Positions 16,926-25,760 of a stretch of DNA of 53,650 bases are shown here, piece by piece. Origin of the DNA: Gordonia sp. (in: high G+C Gram-positive bacteria) (GTDB taxonomy: Bacteria; Actinomycetota; Actinomycetes; Mycobacteriales; Mycobacteriaceae); the NCBI RefSeq assembly GCF_020438995.1, contig NZ_JAGQTN010000250.1:1-53650 (forward strand), written 5' to 3'. Under the pieces are notes generated by a model, which saw only the letters and a list, made by a program, of their open reading frames with translations, had not been told where the DNA came from and made no database searches. Every line of letters starts with the position of its first letter. Position 1 is the first letter of the stretch. The position numbers and the translations under genes are program-made.

Positions 16926-17681
16926 TTACCTCCTCAGCCGCGCGTGCAGCAGGCCATCGGCCAGGATATTGACGCCGTTGAACAGCGATTGTCCTTTGGC
17001 GCGTGAGTATTCGGTGTACAGGATGGTGACGGGTTGTTCGGTGACCCGCCATTTGTGCCGGTCGACGAGGCCGACGAATTCGGTGGCGTGACTCATCCCG
17101 TTCATCAGCAGATCGAGGTCGTCGGCGACGGTCCGGTTGAAGGCGCGTAATCCGTTGTGCGCGTCGGTGAGTCCGAGCCGGCGATTGCGCACACTGAGAA
17201 AGACGATGCTGCGCAACACGATCCGACGCAGGAACGGAACCGAGAGGGTCTGGGACCCACCGAACCGCGTACCGATGACGATATCGACGGGCTCGGCACG
17301 CAACCGTTCGATCATCGCCTCGACGTCGTCGACGCGGTGCTGCCCGTCGGCGTCGAAGGTGACGAAGTACCGTGCCCCCGGCCGCGCCCGCGCGTACTCG
17401 ACGCCGGTCTGGATGGCCGCGCCCTGCCCGAGGTTGACGGGGTGCCGCACGAGCCGCACCCCGGGCGCCACCTGCTGCGCCGCCCTGATCTGTTCCGCGG
17501 AGCCATCGGTGCTGCCGTCGTCGACGCACACGATGTTGCCGAAGGTGTGGGAGGCATTCGCGATCACGTCGCCGATCACCGGTGCCTCGTTGTACACGGG
17601 CACGATCAGCCAGACATCCGCATTGCCGGAATTGTCGTCGCCGGTTGCGGGCCGCGGATTCCGCGAACGGCCTGCGACCAT
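16926..17681 (-). CDS. Family-2 glycosyltransferase (dolichyl-phosphate-mannose-synthase-like)
   Basis: This encodes 251 residues of a GT-A fold. WLIVPVYNEAPVIGDVI starts the nucleotide-sugar domain, VCVDDGSTDGSAEQI gives the first aspartates, and FVTFDADGQHRVDDV is the DxD metal site. NRRLGLTDAHNGLRAFNR resembles DPM1/polyprenyl-phosphate glycosyltransferases. The Ser-rich N-terminal 20 residues are not conserved-looking. TAAAGT ends 7 nt before the ATG at 17681, so the message may be leaderless. DUF2304 follows in the same operon. Donor and acceptor are unknown. Confidence 0.88.
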   Translation of the reverse strand: MVAGRSRNPRPATGDDNSGNADVWLIVPVYNEAPVIGDVIANASHTFGNIVCVDDGSTDGSAEQIRAAQQVAPGVRLVRHPVNLGQGAAIQTGVEYARARPGARYFVTFDADGQHRVDDVEAMIERLRAEPVDIVIGTRFGGSQTLSVPFLRRIVLRSIVFLSVRNRRLGLTDAHNGLRAFNRTVADDLDLLMNGMSHATEFVGLVDRHKWRVTEQPVTILYTEYSRAKGQSLFNGVNILADGLLHARLRR

Positions 17682-17688
17682 GTTCCCG

Positions 17689-17763
17689 ACTTTACGCTTC
17701 GCGGCGCCCCGCCCGACGCCGCCACGCCCGTACCCTTCGGGACGGAGTCGGACCCACTACTGT
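17689..17763. promoter_or_regulatory. Divergent leaderless promoters of two glycosyltransferases
   Basis: On the minus strand TAAAGT (17694-17689) ends 7 nt before the ATG at 17681. On the plus strand TACTGT (17758-17763) ends 7 nt before the GTG at 17771. Neither gene has a ribosome site, so the 89-bp region drives both ways. Confidence 0.5.
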
Positions 17764-17770
17764 TGGTCGG

Positions 17771-18652
17771 GTGCTGGTCGACGTCATGATGCCGTTCTAC
17801 GGGGATTTCACCCAGTTGCGGCAGGCGGTTCTCAGTGTCCTGTATCAGACGCACCGCGATTTCCGGATCACCGTCGTCGACGACTGCTATCCCGACGACG
17901 CCCCGCGCCGCTGGCTGGAGTCGCTGGCCGACGATCGGGTCGGGTATCTGCGCAACGACACCAATCTGGGCGTCAACGTCAATTTCCGGCGGTGCGTCGA
18001 GCTGGTCACCGCGGAGTATTTCGTGGTGATGGGGTGCGACGACGTGATGCATTCGGGCTATCTGGCCAGGGTGGTGGAGTTGGCGGGCACGTATCCGCGG
18101 GCGGCGGTGATCGCGCCGGGGGTGCAGATCATCGATGACGCAGGTGCGGTGGTGCGTCCGTTGGGCGACCGGGTCAAGCATCGGCTGGCCCCGCGCGAGG
18201 CGTCGGTGTTGTCGGGGCAGGATCTGGCGGTGAGCCTGTTGCATGGCAACTGGACGTACTTTCCGTCGTTGCTGTGGCGCACGGAGGTGGTACGGGAGGT
18301 CGGTGAGCAGGGTTTCCGGCAGGGCCTGGACGTCGTGCTCGATCTCGCGTTGCTGCTCGATCTGACGGTCGGCGGGGCGTCGCTGGTATACGACCCGCGG
18401 GTGGTGTTCTCCTATCGCCGGCATGCCGCGTCGGTGAGTTCGGTGCTCGCCGCAGACGGTGACCGGTTCATCGAGGAGTCGGCGTTCTTCGACGCCGAGG
18501 CCCGTCGTTATGCGGCGCTGGGTTGGTCACGTGCCGAGCGGGCGGCGAAGGTGCATCTCACCTCGCGTCTGCATCACGGCCTGGCCCGGCTACGTGCGAT
18601 CGCCCGGAGCGCAGCGGACTTTGCCCGGCCACGTGTACCGCGACGCCGATGA
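17771..18652 (+). CDS. Family-2 glycosyltransferase
   Basis: This encodes 293 residues. VLVDVMMPFYGDFTQLRQAV begins the GT-A fold, VVDDCYPDDAPRRWLES gives the first acidic pair, and VMGCDDVMHSGYLARVVELA holds the DD metal site. The pattern resembles rhamnosyl- and galactofuranosyl-transferases of actinobacterial envelopes, fitting the rml and galE neighbours, but the sugar is not proven. The GTG at 17771 follows a leaderless -10; frames starting at 17582 run antisense through the divergent glycosyltransferase and were rejected. Its last 95 bp overlap the convergent flippase gene. Confidence 0.88.
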   Translation: MLVDVMMPFYGDFTQLRQAVLSVLYQTHRDFRITVVDDCYPDDAPRRWLESLADDRVGYLRNDTNLGVNVNFRRCVELVTAEYFVVMGCDDVMHSGYLARVVELAGTYPRAAVIAPGVQIIDDAGAVVRPLGDRVKHRLAPREASVLSGQDLAVSLLHGNWTYFPSLLWRTEVVREVGEQGFRQGLDVVLDLALLLDLTVGGASLVYDPRVVFSYRRHAASVSSVLAADGDRFIEESAFFDAEARRYAALGWSRAERAAKVHLTSRLHHGLARLRAIARSAADFARPRVPRRR

Positions 18653-19802
18653 GCGGCCCGACGACCAGCGCGAGCGTCACCCGGGTGACCTGACCGGCCG
18701 GCACCGTCAGCAGCAGCACGGAGGCCGCGGTGGCCACCCACCAACCGCCCGCGTACCAGCGGTGCAGGTCTGCCGATATTGTGGCGGCGCCCGTCACGGT
18801 GAGTACCCCGAGCGATCCGGCGCCGACGGTGAATCCGGCGAGCGCGGCCCCACTCAGTTCGAAGTCGGCACCGAACACAGAGGTCAGCAGCCATGGCCCG
18901 ATCACCCACGCCAGACCCGCACCGACCAGGGCGATGGCGGCGACCGCACCCACCGGCACGGCCACCGCCCGGGCGAGATGGTCGCGGGCGGCGACAAACC
19001 GGGTGATCAGCACCCCCTGAAAGCTGTTCAGTGGCACCAGGAGCGGGGCCCGGGTGAGGGTGACGGCGAGGATGATCGCGCCGCGTACGTCGGCGGCGTC
19101 GCCGTGGTGGCGGGTCAGGTTGATGAGCACCGGGAAGCCCATCACCAGTACCGCCGCCGCCGCAGCAGCGGCCATCGCGGTCAGCGTGTTGACGGTCAGT
19201 GCCCGATCACCGGCGTCCCCGGGCAGCCCCATCGCGTCCCGGGCCGACGACGACCCACAGACGATGACGATCCACGACAGCGTCCCCAGCACGGTGATCG
19301 TCAGGAACGCGGGCAACCCCCAGCCTGCGACGGTCGCGACGACGGCCGCGGCCAGGCGGATCAGCGCGTCGACGCACAGCAGCGCCGCGAATACGGGCCA
19401 GCGCCCCGACCCGGACAGCACCCCGGACAGGTGCGCGTACATCGCGAACCCCGCGACGCCCGCCGTCAGCAGCCCCACCGACAACCAGGTGTCGTCGGCG
19501 AACAGGTGCGTCGCCCACAGCGGTGAGCTGAGCGCGACGACCGCGGCCAGCCCCAGCCCGATCGCCGCGTTCACCCGCACCGGCCGGCCCCCATCGCGGT
19601 CACCGCCATTGCGATCCCCGCCCGCCACGGCCCGCGCGGTCTCCTGCAGCTGACCGTTCTGGGTGCCGGTGACCATCCCGTACGCCGCCCAGAACACCGC
19701 GAACACCCCGTACCCGGTCGCCCCGAGGTCACGCGCGGCCAGCACCAGCACCAGATACCCCGACGCCGCCGCGACGATCGTCGCCCCCGTCACCCTCCCC
19801 AT
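18558..19802 (-). CDS. Polysaccharide flippase-like membrane protein (MOP superfamily)
   Basis: This encodes 414 residues with about 12 hydrophobic helices, such as VAAASGYLVLVLAARDLGA at the N-terminus and LVMGFPVLINLTRHHGD mid-protein. The layout and the YGVFAVFWAAYGMVTG segment match Wzx/O-antigen-flippase-like proteins that move lipid-linked sugars across the membrane. The ATG at 19802 is 19 bp after the metallopeptidase stop; a longer frame to 20189 overlaps that gene and was rejected. Its C-terminal 31 codons overlap the convergent glycosyltransferase. Together with the glycosyltransferases it suggests a heteropolysaccharide pathway. Confidence 0.78.
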   Translation of the reverse strand: MGRVTGATIVAAASGYLVLVLAARDLGATGYGVFAVFWAAYGMVTGTQNGQLQETARAVAGGDRNGGDRDGGRPVRVNAAIGLGLAAVVALSSPLWATHLFADDTWLSVGLLTAGVAGFAMYAHLSGVLSGSGRWPVFAALLCVDALIRLAAAVVATVAGWGLPAFLTITVLGTLSWIVIVCGSSSARDAMGLPGDAGDRALTVNTLTAMAAAAAAAVLVMGFPVLINLTRHHGDAADVRGAIILAVTLTRAPLLVPLNSFQGVLITRFVAARDHLARAVAVPVGAVAAIALVGAGLAWVIGPWLLTSVFGADFELSGAALAGFTVGAGSLGVLTVTGAATISADLHRWYAGGWWVATAASVLLLTVPAGQVTRVTLALVVGPLIGVAVHVAGQSPLRSGRSHVAGPGRDADAR

Positions 19803-19821
19803 CGGGATCAGGGAAGAATCG

Positions 19822-21183
19822 TCATCGGCCGGTGCCGGGGTAGGGCGGCAGGGCGGGTGTGAACAGCCATTGCTGCCACAGTTCGCCGAGTGATGCGGTG
19901 GAGTAGTTGGCGGCCAGGGAGATGAAGTCCTCGGTGGTGGCGGTGCCGTACCGGTATTTTTCGGTCCACCGGCGGATGAGCGCGAAGAAGTTGCCGTCAC
20001 CGATGCGCAGGCGCAGTGCGTGCAGGGTGATGGCGCCGCGTTTGTACACCCAGTCGTCGAACATCTTGGCGGGGGTCGGGTCGGCGAGCGGCACCCGGAC
20101 CGTCGTCGCGGCCAGTTTCTGGTAGTACTTGCGGGCGCATTCGTCGGCCGACGGCCCGCCCGAACGCTGGCTCCACAGCCATTCGGCATAGCAGGCGAAA
20201 CCTTCGTGCAGCCAGATGTCGCGCCAGCGTTCCAGCGTCACGGAATTGCCGAACCATTGGTGGGCCAGCTCGTGCGCAACCAGCCGCTCCGACTGGCGAC
20301 TGCCGTCGCAATGATTGGCCCCGAACGTCGAAAAGCTTTGTGCCTCAATGGGTATGTCGAGCTCATCGTCGGTGACGACGACGGTGTAGCCGGGGAACGG
20401 GTACGGCCCGAACATCTCGGTGAAGGCGTCGATCATGTCGAGCTGCCGGGCGAAGTCGACGCCGAAGTTGCGGCCCAGCCGTGGCGGGTAGATCGCGCTC
20501 ACCGGAAAAGGCTTCTGTCGCAAGCTGACCCGCTTGTACTGGCCGATCTGCACCGACGCGAGGTACGTCGACATCGGTTCGACCTGCTGGTACACCCACG
20601 TGGTGCGCGAGCCGCGGATCCGCTTGTCCACGAGCGTCCCGTTGGCCAGGGTGTAGTACGGGCTGTCGGTGGTGATCGAGATCCGGTACGGCGCTTTGCA
20701 ACTGGGGTGGTCGTCGCACGGAAACCAGGATGCCGCCCCATTGGGCTGATTGGCGCACAGCGAGCCGTCGGTGAGTTCTTCCCAGCCGACCTCGCCCCAT
20801 GCGCCGCTCACGGGTCGCGGCGATCCGGTATAGCGCACGGCGATGGTCATGGCGCCGCCGGGCGGGATCGCGGCGTCGGGGGTGATGGCGAGTTTGCCGC
20901 CGCGGTGGCTGTAGCGGGCGCGTTTGTCGTTGACGGTGACCCGGCTCACCCGCATGGTGGCCGCGAGATCGAGGGTGAACCGGCGCAGCTCCCGATACGA
21001 CGCCGCGGTGAGCGTGGCGGTGCCGTCGAGCCGGTTGCCGGACACCTTGTATTCGAGTTCGAGGTCGTAGCGCAGCACCCGGAACCCCAGGTTGCCGTTG
21101 CGCGGCAGATACGGATCGAGTGCGTCCGATGGTGCGCCGAGCAGGGGTGTTCCCGGTGCTCGGCGGCCCGACTTACCCGGCAC
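19822..21183 (-). CDS. M1-family zinc metallopeptidase
   Basis: This encodes 453 residues. RLVAHELAHQWFGNSVTL with WLHEGFACYAEWLW gives the HExxH-18-E zinc site. The exopeptidase GxMEN-like motif is replaced by EAQSFSTFGAN, the variant seen in short actinobacterial M1 homologues. The N-terminal domain starts near RVLRYDLELEYKVSGNRLDG. The C-terminal ERAP-like domain is absent, so it is much shorter than aminopeptidase N (about 850). The GTG at 21183 is preceded by AAGGAG, so I prefer it to the ATG at 21252. No signal peptide is visible. It precedes the flippase gene by 19 bp. Confidence 0.9.
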   Translation of the reverse strand: MPGKSGRRAPGTPLLGAPSDALDPYLPRNGNLGFRVLRYDLELEYKVSGNRLDGTATLTAASYRELRRFTLDLAATMRVSRVTVNDKRARYSHRGGKLAITPDAAIPPGGAMTIAVRYTGSPRPVSGAWGEVGWEELTDGSLCANQPNGAASWFPCDDHPSCKAPYRISITTDSPYYTLANGTLVDKRIRGSRTTWVYQQVEPMSTYLASVQIGQYKRVSLRQKPFPVSAIYPPRLGRNFGVDFARQLDMIDAFTEMFGPYPFPGYTVVVTDDELDIPIEAQSFSTFGANHCDGSRQSERLVAHELAHQWFGNSVTLERWRDIWLHEGFACYAEWLWSQRSGGPSADECARKYYQKLAATTVRVPLADPTPAKMFDDWVYKRGAITLHALRLRIGDGNFFALIRRWTEKYRYGTATTEDFISLAANYSTASLGELWQQWLFTPALPPYPGTGR

Positions 21184-21415
21184 GCATCGCTCCTTCGCTG
21201 GTCGATCTGGTCCCCCGCACACGTGATCCGTCGCCCGGGACAGTGCGCTCACTCACGTTACCCTCAGCGCGGTATCGGCACCCGGCTGGTGCTGGTGTGT
21301 CCGGGCTGTCGGCCGGGTGAATTGTGCGTTAGCTGTGTCGGATGGGGCGTGTGGTGCGGCTGAGTGTCGGTGGTGGCGCATATTCTCGACACAGCATTGG
21401 TGGAGTGGAGGACTG

Positions 21416-21841
21416 ATGGTCAAGGGCATCAACGGGTACGCGCTTCTCGTTTCGCGCCTGATCCTGGGGTTCATTTTTGTGATGCACGGCTGGCAGAAGC
21501 TACGCGTCACCGGAATTGGTCAGGTGACAAGGGATTTCGATGTGATGGGGATTCCGTATCCCGAGTACGCGGCCCAGTTCTCGACGTGGGTCGAGCTGCT
21601 GGGCGGCCTCGCGCTGATCGTCGGGCTGGTCCTGCCGATCATCTGTCTGCTGCTCATCGTCGACATCGCCGGCGCCATCTACTTCTCCCACCTCGACGCC
21701 GGCTTCTGGAACTCCGAGGGCGGTTTCGAGTATCCGCTGGCCCTCATCGCCGGCCTGCTGGCCATCACTTTCGCGCAGGGCAGCAAGTTCTCCGCGGGCA
21801 CCATGATGTACACGAAGGTCAAGAAGAAGCTCAACGGCTGA
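21416..21841 (+). CDS. DoxX-family membrane protein
   Basis: This encodes 141 residues with four hydrophobic segments. SRLILGFIFVMHGWQKL and the following STWVELLGGLALIVGLVLPI are typical of DoxX/DoxD-like proteins. Mycobacterial DoxX takes part in a membrane-associated oxidoreductase complex with SodA and SseA; no such partners are here. TGGAGG lies before the ATG at 21416; frames from 21317 lack a ribosome site. It converges on eccA. Confidence 0.88.
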   Translation: MVKGINGYALLVSRLILGFIFVMHGWQKLRVTGIGQVTRDFDVMGIPYPEYAAQFSTWVELLGGLALIVGLVLPIICLLLIVDIAGAIYFSHLDAGFWNSEGGFEYPLALIAGLLAITFAQGSKFSAGTMMYTKVKKKLNG

Positions 21842-21848
21842 CGCCGTC

Positions 21849-21936
21849 CCCTCTGCCGGCCGAGGTGCGAAGAGTCGTTGGGCGATGAGTCTCGAAACCC
21901 GGTGAGACGACAATGTCCACCACCGTCGGCAGAGGG
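21849..21936. repeat. Inverted repeat enclosing one copy of a 20-bp repeat
   Basis: CCCTCTGCCG (21849-21858) and CGGCAGAGGG (21927-21936) are perfect 10-bp inverted arms around a 68-bp interior. The interior carries a 20-bp sequence, CGAAACCCGGTGAGACGACA (21893-21912), repeated exactly at 23795-23814 on the far side of eccA. It may serve as a terminator between doxX and eccA. Confidence 0.6.
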
Positions 21937-21937
21937 A

Positions 21938-23632
21938 TCAGCGCAGCGCGCCCGCCGCGGCCCGGATGTCGTCGGAGGTGATGGTGGTCAGTTCGTCGGT
22001 ACCGGGGGGCAGGCCGTCGACCTCGGCGAACAGGCGCAGATCGCGCTGCCGGGCCGCGTTCTCGATCAGGTTGCGCACGAACCGGGCGTTGCCGAACGAC
22101 GGATCCTTGAGACGGCCCTGAGCGTCGAGCACGGCCAGGATGTTCTCCAGCACGCCGTATGCGTCGCGGGTGAGCCGGTCACCCGATGCGGCGGCCATCG
22201 AGTCGGCGATCTTGACCAGGTCGGTCGCCGAGTACGCCGCGAAGTCGATGGTGGTGGTGAAACGTGAGCGCAGACCCGGGTTGGAGTCGAGGAAACGTTG
22301 CATCGGTTCGGGATACCCTGCGGCGATCACGACGAATCGGTCGCGGTCGTCCTCCATCCGTTTGAGGATGGTGTCGATGGCCTCGGCGCCGTACGGGTCG
22401 CCGTCGGTGAATCCTTCGGTGTGCAGGGTGTACGCCTCGTCGATGAACAGCACCCCGCCCATCGCCTCGTCGAGTTTGGCTTTGGTCTGGGCGACGGTGT
22501 GCCCGTGGTACTGGCCGATGAGCCCGGACCGGTCCACCTCGACGACGTGTCCGCCGTCGAGAATGCCGAGCGTCTTGTAGAGGCGGGCGATGATGCGGGC
22601 GATGGTGGTCTTGCCGGTGCCGGGCGGGCCGGTGAACACGAAATGTTCGGTTGTCCGGGGTTGTGGCAGGCCGACGTTGCGGCGGGCGATCTGGGCGCGG
22701 GTCTGCGCCATGATGATGCGCACCTGCTGTTTGATGGATTCCTGCCCGACCTGGCCGTCGAGGTCTGCGAGTACAGCTTCGAGGGTGTCGACCGAGTCGG
22801 CTGCGTGCTTGGCCTCCGGTTCGGCGACGGGGGCGGACGTGTCCGGGGCGGCTGCCGTGGCCCGGGTGACGGCGATCCGGGGCGTCGCCTCGCGGCCGGC
22901 CATCGCCTCTTTGAGGCCGGGCAGGTCGGGGCGCAGCGCGTATGCGTGATGGAAGTCGTTCATCGCCGCGGCCTCGGCGTCTTCGGCGCGGGTGATCAGG
23001 CCCCGAACCAGCAGCGCCTCGGCGTGGATCTGCGGCAGGAATTCCTGTTCGAGCAGGGAGTTCAGGTAGCCCTTGGCCGGTGCCATCGCGCCGGCCTCGG
23101 CGAGCAGGATCGCGCTGAGCAGTCGCGCGGACGCGTCGAGGTACTTGTCGCGGCCCATGACCCGGCGCAGCATGGCGATCGCGTCGTCGCGTTCGCCCGT
23201 CACGTAGGCGTGGTAACCCCGCAGGTAGATGTATTGTTCGGTGCCCGGGGTCACGCGCGCGATGGCCGAGTGGGCGAGGCTGTGTTCCTTGTTGGTGATG
23301 TGCGATGCGGCGACGGCCGACCAGAGGTCGTCGTGGCTGCTCAGACGGTAGGTGACGTACGGTCCGATCACGAACCGGGAGTCGAGGCCGACGTCGGCGC
23401 GGCGGCGTTCCTCGCCGAAGCGGTGGGAGTGGCGGACCATCTGCGCGAGCGCCTCGTCGGGCCGGTGCGACAGCGCGTGCAGCCCCAGCCAGGCATCGGC
23501 CATGCCGTCGTCGATGGCGACGGCGTGTTCGAACTGCATGGTGGCGGACGCGGTGCGCCCGGATTGGTACGCCTGCGCCCCGGCCGACCACGCGGTTCGT
23601 GCCAGATTCTGCTCGCGCATGTGCGTACCCAT
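21938..23632 (-). CDS. EccA-like AAA+ ATPase (CbxX/CfxQ family) with N-terminal TPR region
   Basis: This encodes 564 residues. The N-terminal half is alpha-helical and TPR-like (from LARTAWSAGAQAYQSGRTAS), as in EccA of type VII secretion. The C-terminal half is a CbxX-type AAA+ domain with Walker A GPPGTGKTTIARIIARLY, Walker B GGVLFIDEAYTL and an arginine finger region in SNPGLRSRFTTTIDF. EccA ATPases act in the cytosol on ESX substrates. No EsxA/B, PE/PPE, EccB-E or MycP gene is nearby, so this is an orphan. The start at 23632 follows AAGGA; 23620 is also possible. A -35/-10 pair (TTGCTA, N16, TACATT) lies at 23690-23663. Confidence 0.85.
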   Translation of the reverse strand: MGTHMREQNLARTAWSAGAQAYQSGRTASATMQFEHAVAIDDGMADAWLGLHALSHRPDEALAQMVRHSHRFGEERRRADVGLDSRFVIGPYVTYRLSSHDDLWSAVAASHITNKEHSLAHSAIARVTPGTEQYIYLRGYHAYVTGERDDAIAMLRRVMGRDKYLDASARLLSAILLAEAGAMAPAKGYLNSLLEQEFLPQIHAEALLVRGLITRAEDAEAAAMNDFHHAYALRPDLPGLKEAMAGREATPRIAVTRATAAAPDTSAPVAEPEAKHAADSVDTLEAVLADLDGQVGQESIKQQVRIIMAQTRAQIARRNVGLPQPRTTEHFVFTGPPGTGKTTIARIIARLYKTLGILDGGHVVEVDRSGLIGQYHGHTVAQTKAKLDEAMGGVLFIDEAYTLHTEGFTDGDPYGAEAIDTILKRMEDDRDRFVVIAAGYPEPMQRFLDSNPGLRSRFTTTIDFAAYSATDLVKIADSMAAASGDRLTRDAYGVLENILAVLDAQGRLKDPSFGNARFVRNLIENAARQRDLRLFAEVDGLPPGTDELTTITSDDIRAAAGALR

Positions 23633-23794
23633 CCCTTCCTTGCTCGTTCGGCGATTGTGGTCAATGTAAGTCACCGATGTGCGATAGCAAACCCCACACG
23701 CCGCGATTTGAGCGACGTCACAGAACGTCGCCACCGCCCGTTCGGGCGGAACGTCGGCCCCTCCACCGGTTGCGGCGCGAGGTCGCCCGACGAC

Positions 23795-23814
23795 CGAAAC
23801 CCGGTGAGACGACA
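23795..23814 (+). repeat. 20-bp direct repeat, second copy
   Basis: CGAAACCCGGTGAGACGACA is identical to 21893-21912, so the pair brackets eccA 1.9 kb apart. Its middle resembles the 3' end of the 55-bp elements. The rest of the 277-bp divergent region (23633-23909) holds a CCGCCCG-TT-CGGGCGG hairpin at 23734-23749 and no gene. Confidence 0.6.
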
Positions 23815-23909
23815 TTGCTCCGTCACCGATCGCAAGATCAAATACACCCGCCATCTCGGTCTCTATTTGGTCTAGATTGGCACTCAGAGCAAATAGGGGG
23901 AGGTAGTCG

Positions 23910-25112
23910 GTGTCGTATCGCACTCTGAAGGCAGTTTTTCACATCAAGGATCGGGTGGCCGCCGATGCTGAGGAGGCCGCGCGCCGGACGTCACCGGCCG
24001 CGGTCACCTGGGACTTCTCCATCGGAGATCACGCGATGTTCTGCCTCATCACACCGGAGATCGCGGTGCTCATCGAGCGCGTCATGAGCTTGGAGTCGAC
24101 GATCCGGGGCCAATGGTCGGCGCTGCCAGGTGTGGCCCGTGCGCACTACCTCGAGTCGATGATCATCGAGGAGATCCAGGCCACCAACGAGATCGAGGCG
24201 GTCCACTCGTCGCGCCAGGAGATCAGCGAGGCGCTCGACGCGCTCCGGGACGACGACACCGTCGGGACCAGGCGGTTCAAGGAGATGGTGCGGCTGTACT
24301 CGAGCCTTGGTGATGAGACGGTGACCGGTCCGGAGAACCTTGATGACATCCGGTCGATATACGACTCGGTGACCGCAGGTGAGGTGCGCGACGAGGACGC
24401 TCCCGACGGTGAACGGTTCCGCACGGGCCCGGTCACGATCACCTCGGGTCAGAAGGCTGTGCATTCGGGGGTCGTTCCCGAATCGGCGATCAATGCGGGC
24501 CTGACCACGATGCTCGAGCAGTCCCGCGACGATGAGATCCCGCAGCTCGTCCGGGCCGTGGTCGCCCATTTCATCTTCGAGAACGTCCACCCGTTCTACG
24601 ACGGCAACGGCCGCACGGGGCGCTTCCTGCTGGCCGTCGAACTCAGCCGGTCGCTGACTCCGGTCGCCTGGCTGTCGCTGTCGGCGACCATCGCCGACGA
24701 CAAGGACCGCTACTACCGCGCCTTCGCCGACGTCGAGAACCCGCTCAACCGTGGTGATGTCACCCCTTTCGTGGTGGCGATGCTGGAGATCATCGCGTCG
24801 GCGCAGAGCCGACTGGAATCCGATTTGGTAGATCGCCTGACCGGCTTGCGCAGGCTTTCCGATGTCATCGGGGAGTTGCCGCTTGAGGACGATCCCACCC
24901 GGAACATCGTGTTCATCGTCGGTCAGGCGGTCTTGTTCGGTCCCGGCGGCGCGATCACGCTGGACGAGATCGCCGCCGCGGCAGGCAAGTCGAAACAGTT
25001 CGTCCGCAAACGGATCGAGCAGCCGGTAGACGCCGGCATCATCGAGACAGTCACGAAGCGCCCCTTACGTTTCCGCCTGTCACCCTCCTGGCGCCAAGAC
25101 GTCGCCATCTGA
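23910..25112 (+). CDS. Fic-domain protein (probable AMP transferase)
   Basis: This encodes 400 residues. The active-site loop ENVHPFYDGNGRTGRFLLAV (near residue 225) is a perfect HPFxDGNGRxxR motif with the catalytic His. Upstream, IQATNEIEAVHSS resembles the class-II inhibitory helix that holds the enzyme off until relieved. The N-terminal DUF4172-like helices and a C-terminal winged-helix-like region (ITLDEIAAAAGKSKQFVRKR) suggest DNA binding or autoregulation. Fic enzymes usually AMPylate a Ser, Thr or Tyr of a target protein. The GTG at 23910 is preceded by GGGGGAGG. The target is unknown. Confidence 0.92.
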   Translation: MSYRTLKAVFHIKDRVAADAEEAARRTSPAAVTWDFSIGDHAMFCLITPEIAVLIERVMSLESTIRGQWSALPGVARAHYLESMIIEEIQATNEIEAVHSSRQEISEALDALRDDDTVGTRRFKEMVRLYSSLGDETVTGPENLDDIRSIYDSVTAGEVRDEDAPDGERFRTGPVTITSGQKAVHSGVVPESAINAGLTTMLEQSRDDEIPQLVRAVVAHFIFENVHPFYDGNGRTGRFLLAVELSRSLTPVAWLSLSATIADDKDRYYRAFADVENPLNRGDVTPFVVAMLEIIASAQSRLESDLVDRLTGLRRLSDVIGELPLEDDPTRNIVFIVGQAVLFGPGGAITLDEIAAAAGKSKQFVRKRIEQPVDAGIIETVTKRPLRFRLSPSWRQDVAI

Positions 25113-25136
25113 CCCCACTTCCGCGTTCGACGAAGT

Positions 25137-25724
25137 TCACGACGCGCGAGTCTCATGCGTCGATGATGCGAGGGTGGCGAGGGAGCGGCCGGCGGCTCGT
25201 AGGGGTTCGGGGTCGCGGCGGGCGCGGCAGAGGATGAAGGCGCCTTCGAGGGTTGCCAGGATCGTGGTCGCGAGGTCGCTGGCGGCGGGGGGGTCGACGA
25301 TCTGGGTGCACCAGAGGGTGAGGCCGTCGAGCCAGGTGCCGAACACCTCTGATGTGGCTTGCCGCAGGGGGTCGTTGGTGCTCGCGACCTCGGCGGCGAG
25401 GGTGGCGATGGGGCAGGCGTCGGCGTAGTCGCAGGCGACGAGATCGTCGGCGGCGCGGTTGAAGGTGTAGGCGAGTGCTTCGGCGGGGTCGGTGGGACCG
25501 TCGGCGAGGATGCCGAGCACGTAGGCGCCGTATGCGGCCCCGCTCGTCGCGATCACCTCGGTCGCGAGGGCCTCCTTGCCTGCGAAGAAGTGGTAGATCG
25601 AGCCGATCTTCGCGCCGGACGCGGTCGCGATCTGCGCCAGCCCGGTGGCCGCGTATCCCTGACGGCGAAACAGTTCGCCGGCCGCGGTCACGATGCGCGC
25701 TCTGGTGTCGGCTGCCATGTCCAT
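25137..25724 (-). CDS. TetR-family transcriptional regulator
   Basis: This encodes 195 residues. The N-terminal HTH reads ARIVTAAGELFRRQGYAATG, then IATASGAKIGSIYHFFAGKE, a standard TetR DNA-binding domain. The C-terminal part looks like the TetR_C LmrA/YxaF type (CDYADACPIATLAAEVAST). It is divergent from the alpha/beta hydrolase at 25811, and a 28-bp palindrome between them is its probable operator. It should repress itself and the hydrolase until it binds a small molecule. Confidence 0.92.
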   Translation of the reverse strand: MDMAADTRARIVTAAGELFRRQGYAATGLAQIATASGAKIGSIYHFFAGKEALATEVIATSGAAYGAYVLGILADGPTDPAEALAYTFNRAADDLVACDYADACPIATLAAEVASTNDPLRQATSEVFGTWLDGLTLWCTQIVDPPAASDLATTILATLEGAFILCRARRDPEPLRAAGRSLATLASSTHETRAS

Positions 25725-25760
25725 CCTTCACGGGTCTCGACGTACGACGATCAGTATGCT

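Noticed and set aside
22298-23875. A 525-codon plus-strand frame opposite eccA
   Set aside because: It is antisense to a well-supported AAA+ ATPase and has low-complexity Gly/Val/Arg composition with no motif.
21938-25112. A type VII secretion locus around eccA
   Set aside because: No WxG100, PE/PPE, EccB, EccC, EccD, EccE or MycP gene is visible, so only an orphan ATPase is claimed.
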